DNA of 64,000 nt from JALHUB01 sp963719465 (lineage in GTDB: Bacteria; Chloroflexota; Dehalococcoidia; DSTF01; JALHUB01). Made by a program: the position numbers and the translations under genes. The notes beneath the pieces were generated by a model. That model had not been told where the DNA came from. It did no database searches and saw only the letters and a list, made by a program, of their open reading frames with translations. This document shows, one piece after another, positions 61,450-64,000 of this stretch (positions are counted from its first letter, which is position 1; every line of letters begins with the position of its first letter). Location of the stretch: NCBI GenBank assembly GCA_963719465.1, contig OY970386.1:1550001-1614000 (forward strand), written 5' to 3'.

Positions 61450-63354
61450 CTACGGTTGAGCAGTCAGCGAGTACAGGTAGTGCGCTTCCTCCGTCGTTCC
61501 CTGGCTCTCAGCGGCGATGACGACGACGTACTTCGTGGGCCCCTCCGACGAGCCGGTGAGCTGGATGCTGGCGCTGTTCGAAGGGCTGAGCTGGACCCGC
61601 TGCGCCGCGGTGCCGGCGGTGACGTTCAGCAGGTCCACCGCGAACTGCTGGGGCTCCGGCGCGTCGATGCGCTGGAAGCCGTTGGCCTGCCAGTCCCCGT
61701 CGGTCTCCGCGTCGTCGGACCAGCCAATCTCGGGGACGCTGATGTCGTCGATGCCCCAGCCCTGGCCGCTGACGCCGCCGTCGGTCACGTACTCGAAGCG
61801 CAGGAGCACCTTCTTGCCGGCGTACGGCGTCAGGTCAATCGATTCCGGCGCCCATTGAGGCGACTGGCCGCCGCCGCTGTCGCCGCTGTAGCCGGGGCCG
61901 TACGCCTGCTCCACCGGGTCCTGGTTGGTGGTCTGTTTGCCGCTGAGCGCCTTCCAAGTGGCGCCGCCGTCCGTCGAGACCTCGACGTAGCCGAAATCGT
62001 ACCAGTGCTCGATGTCGAACCAGGTCCAGAAGTCGAGCGTGGCCCCGGTCGCCGAGGTCAAGTCGAGCTCGCGCGTGAGCGTCGTGTCGATGTCGTCGCC
62101 GCGGCCCGACCACCACTGTCCAGTGCCGCTGTGCGCTGCGTTCGATACCAGGGGCACGGTCTGGGTGCCGGCGAAGGTGAACGTCCCCGATTGCCCCGGC
62201 AGGTCGATCTCGATGTAGTTGGCGGCGAACTGCTTCAACGTCCCGTCGCCGCTATTCGGCCCGTCGAGGGTTGTCGTCGTGGCGGCGCGCTGGTCGGCGT
62301 TCAGGTAGCCCGACGGCCCGCCGGTGTAGTTGGCGACGGCCCAGTCGGCGAAGATATCGTTGAAGTCCGGCTCGCCGCGCTTTTGCAGGAAGTCTTCGAT
62401 GCCGCTGATCCCTTTGCTCGACTCGAAAACGATGTCGTGCAAGCTGCTGTCGCCGCCGCTGAACAACGATAGGTAGCGGAAGAAAAGGCCGGCGGCGCCG
62501 TAGTGGGCGTAGTTGTCGCCGTTGAGGTTCCAGACGTTGAGCTGGGTGTCCGGCTGCGTGAGAAACGCGTCGCGAAAGTCGTCGGATTGGCCGGCGAGGT
62601 TGCCGGAGACGACGGATATGCCCTCGTTGACCCAGACGTCCTCTCGCGGGTTGCCGTTGAAGTGAATGAGGTGCTGCAGCTCATGGGCGATGACCGAGGT
62701 GTAGGCATCGCTGCCTATTTTCAGCGACAGGTCCATGTAGAGCATCTCGCGCTCGTTGCTGACGGGAGCCAGCGCCTTCGGGTACTCGTCCAGGTCGGAG
62801 AAGTAGCCGGACGCGCCCTGGAGCTGACCGTTGAAGACGGTGATGTGGGTGTCGTTGTCAATGCCGGGGCTGAGCTCTGTGCCGAAGGTGCTGGTCACCA
62901 CCGGATAGACTTCGTTTTCGAACCGTTGCCCGGCCGTATTCACGTCGTCCGAAGATACCGACTGCCCGTCCTGGACGTAGAAGTAAGCGTGAGCGGTGAC
63001 GAGCTGCAGCGTCGCAGGGACTTGGACGACTTGCGGCGGCTGGTCGCCGGCCGTTCCCGGCTGCGCCATGAGGACCAGGTTGAAAGTCCGCTTATCGCCG
63101 ACGCTCAGGCTCTGTGGCTGCGGGTTGACCGGATTGGCGGGCGGAGTCTGGATGCCTTTGAGCCGCTCCGCCAGGTCGAGCAGGTCGCGGGAAGGGAGGC
63201 TGTCGGTCTCGGGCGTGGGTCCGGCCGTCGCTGTGCCGGTGGCGACGACGGTAGCGGTTGTTGGAGAAGGCGTGGGCGCGCCGCTCCCGCCGCGGCAGGC
63301 AACGGCAACCGTGGCGCCGAGAAGCGCCAGCCCCAAGAGCGCGGCGGGACGCAT
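61450..63354 (-). CDS. Immune inhibitor A-like (M6-type) metalloprotease lipoprotein
   Basis: The 634-residue exported protein has a lipobox-like start (LLGATVAVACRGG) and a Thr/Pro-rich linker. A zinc metalloprotease domain follows, with HELQH (H224, E225, H228) in VIAHELQHLIHFNG. The downstream WVNEG (E244) could be the third ligand, a gluzincin-like spacing. The C-terminal half has two beta-rich segments (TLDFWTWFDIEHWYDFGYVE, PYAGKKVLLRFEYVTDGG, GWGIDDISVPEIGW) like the InhA/MAM-type module of immune inhibitor A. It probably degrades external proteins. The start is ATG 63354; the open frame above is a shadow of the recombinase gene. It may follow that gene in one transcript (37-base gap). 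Confidence 0.85.
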   Translation of the reverse strand: MRPAALLGLALLGATVAVACRGGSGAPTPSPTTATVVATGTATAGPTPETDSLPSRDLLDLAERLKGIQTPPANPVNPQPQSLSVGDKRTFNLVLMAQPGTAGDQPPQVVQVPATLQLVTAHAYFYVQDGQSVSSDDVNTAGQRFENEVYPVVTSTFGTELSPGIDNDTHITVFNGQLQGASGYFSDLDEYPKALAPVSNEREMLYMDLSLKIGSDAYTSVIAHELQHLIHFNGNPREDVWVNEGISVVSGNLAGQSDDFRDAFLTQPDTQLNVWNLNGDNYAHYGAAGLFFRYLSLFSGGDSSLHDIVFESSKGISGIEDFLQKRGEPDFNDIFADWAVANYTGGPSGYLNADQRAATTTTLDGPNSGDGTLKQFAANYIEIDLPGQSGTFTFAGTQTVPLVSNAAHSGTGQWWSGRGDDIDTTLTRELDLTSATGATLDFWTWFDIEHWYDFGYVEVSTDGGATWKALSGKQTTNQDPVEQAYGPGYSGDSGGGQSPQWAPESIDLTPYAGKKVLLRFEYVTDGGVSGQGWGIDDISVPEIGWSDDAETDGDWQANGFQRIDAPEPQQFAVDLLNVTAGTAAQRVQLSPSNSASIQLTGSSEGPTKYVVVIAAESQGTTEEAHYLYSLTAQP

Positions 63355-63391
63355 CGCCCGGCGGGCACTTGCTGTCAGCTTGAGACGGACG

Positions 63392-64000
63392 TCACTTCGC
63401 TCGGGGGTGAGCTTTCTCGTAGACTTGGCGCACCATGTCGTCGGAGAGCTTCGTGTAGACCTGCGTCGTCGACATATTTGCATGCCCCAGAAGCTCCTGG
63501 ACGTTACGTAGAGGCGCACCGCCCCTCAGCATATGAGTGGCGAAGCTGTGGCGCAAGGTGTGGGGCGTAACCGCCTTGCCGATGGCGGCTTTTTTCGCGT
63601 AGCCTTTCAGTATCAGCCAGAAGCCCTGGCGCGTGAGGCGATCGCCACGCCGGTTCAGGAAGAGCGCCGGCTCCTGCGACTCCCGCGCCAGCCGCGGCCG
63701 CGCATCATCCAGATACTCCTCGACGGCCTCGAGCGCGTCCTTGTGGATGGGAATCGTGCGTTCTTTCGACCCTTTCCCTATGCAGCGGACGTGAGGGGCG
63801 TCTGAGTTTGTGTGAACGCTGGTCATGTTCAGCGACACCAGCTCGGTGACGCGCATGCCCGTAGCGTAGAGAAGCTCGAGCATCGCCTTGTCGCGCTTCG
63901 CCTCCGGCGTTGCCATGCGGGCGGGTTGTTCGAGCAGTTCGTCGACCTCTTTGATGGAGAGCGGTTTTGGCAGCGACTTGGGAACGCGGAAGCCGACGTT
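63392..64000 (-). CDS. Tyrosine recombinase XerC/XerD-like, 5' end cut off by window edge
   Basis: The frame runs off the right edge; 202 residues of the C-terminal part are visible. It includes the end of the SAM-like N-domain (LPKPLSIKEVDELLEQPARM) and the catalytic residues: Arg in ATGMRVTELVSLNM, Lys in IGKGSKERTIPIHK, HTLRHSFATHMLRGG with His and Arg, LLGHANMSTTQVY with His and the nucleophile Tyr. The context is housekeeping, without phage genes, so chromosome-dimer resolution (Xer) is more likely than an integrase. Nothing shows an att site here. Confidence 0.92.
   Translation of the reverse strand, partial: NVGFRVPKSLPKPLSIKEVDELLEQPARMATPEAKRDKAMLELLYATGMRVTELVSLNMTSVHTNSDAPHVRCIGKGSKERTIPIHKDALEAVEEYLDDARPRLARESQEPALFLNRRGDRLTRQGFWLILKGYAKKAAIGKAVTPHTLRHSFATHMLRGGAPLRNVQELLGHANMSTTQVYTKLSDDMVRQVYEKAHPRAK

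Overview
The window reads as ordinary chromosome of a GC-rich, free-living heterotrophic bacterium. The combination of a transaldolase/glucose-6-phosphate isomerase fusion, several branched-chain-amino-acid-type ABC receptors, class III CoA-transferases, lipoprotein precursors and an ECF sigma factor fused to a membrane anchor suggests Chloroflexota (Dehalococcoidia-like). That placement is inference; there is no rRNA marker in the window. I saw no tRNA, rRNA, CRISPR array, transposase or prophage gene.

Layout. 1-5454: a PAS sensor (cut by the left edge), an ABC receptor lipoprotein, a metallo-beta-lactamase-fold hydrolase and a DHA2-type exporter. 5678-12910: a tightly overlapping pentose-phosphate operon (tkt, rpiB, tal-pgi fusion, gnd, pgl, methyltransferase) with no zwf and with a frameshifted pgl. 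12938-21282: zinc-ribbon protein, cutA, an ABC-2 exporter pair, alcohol dehydrogenase, a membrane protein with an adhesin-like repeat region, an acyl-CoA synthetase and a MacB-like ABC pair. 21448-29114: a branched-chain-type uptake locus with a tandemly duplicated unit (glutaminyl cyclotransferase plus receptor), one cyclotransferase copy reduced to a remnant, facing livGFHM. 29390-40978: SDR, CAP lipoprotein, sigma/anti-sigma/membrane fusion, amidase, degenerate HD-GYP protein, an acyl-CoA-synthetase-like CoA-binding protein divergent from two tandem class III CoA-transferases, a DD-carboxypeptidase and a methyltransferase. 41140-47871: purN, a SufR-like regulator, prs, secA and two unknown genes. 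47873-54155: VWA-TM-FHA protein, M23 peptidase (frameshifted), ArsA-like ATPase, thioesterase, peroxiredoxin, GltD-like flavoprotein. 54204-57254: a fur-family gene with a metal ABC importer, all joined by 4-base overlaps and preceded by a perfect 7-1-7 operator. 57536-64000: lgt, a fur remnant, alpha/beta hydrolase, a DsbA-VKOR disulfide-forming pair, an HD protein (frameshifted), an InhA-like metalloprotease and a XerD-like recombinase cut by the right edge.

Three themes stand out. First, intact genes have decayed partial copies nearby: glutaminyl cyclotransferase, fur, and the end of an FHA gene. The two receptor genes carry near-identical blocks inside otherwise diverged sequence, as expected from gene conversion. 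Second, three genes (pgl, the M23 peptidase, the HD protein) are each broken by one apparent extra base, which is either recent decay or a base-level assembly problem. Third, several promoters share a TTGAC(C/A)-N17/18-TAGA(A/T)T form, and a small hairpin repeat with a conserved tail occurs three times in intergenic DNA. I found no clearly novel multi-gene defence or biosynthetic system. The most distinctive single proteins are the sigma-ZAS-TM fusion (31337-32695) and the VWA-TM-FHA protein (47873-49336).
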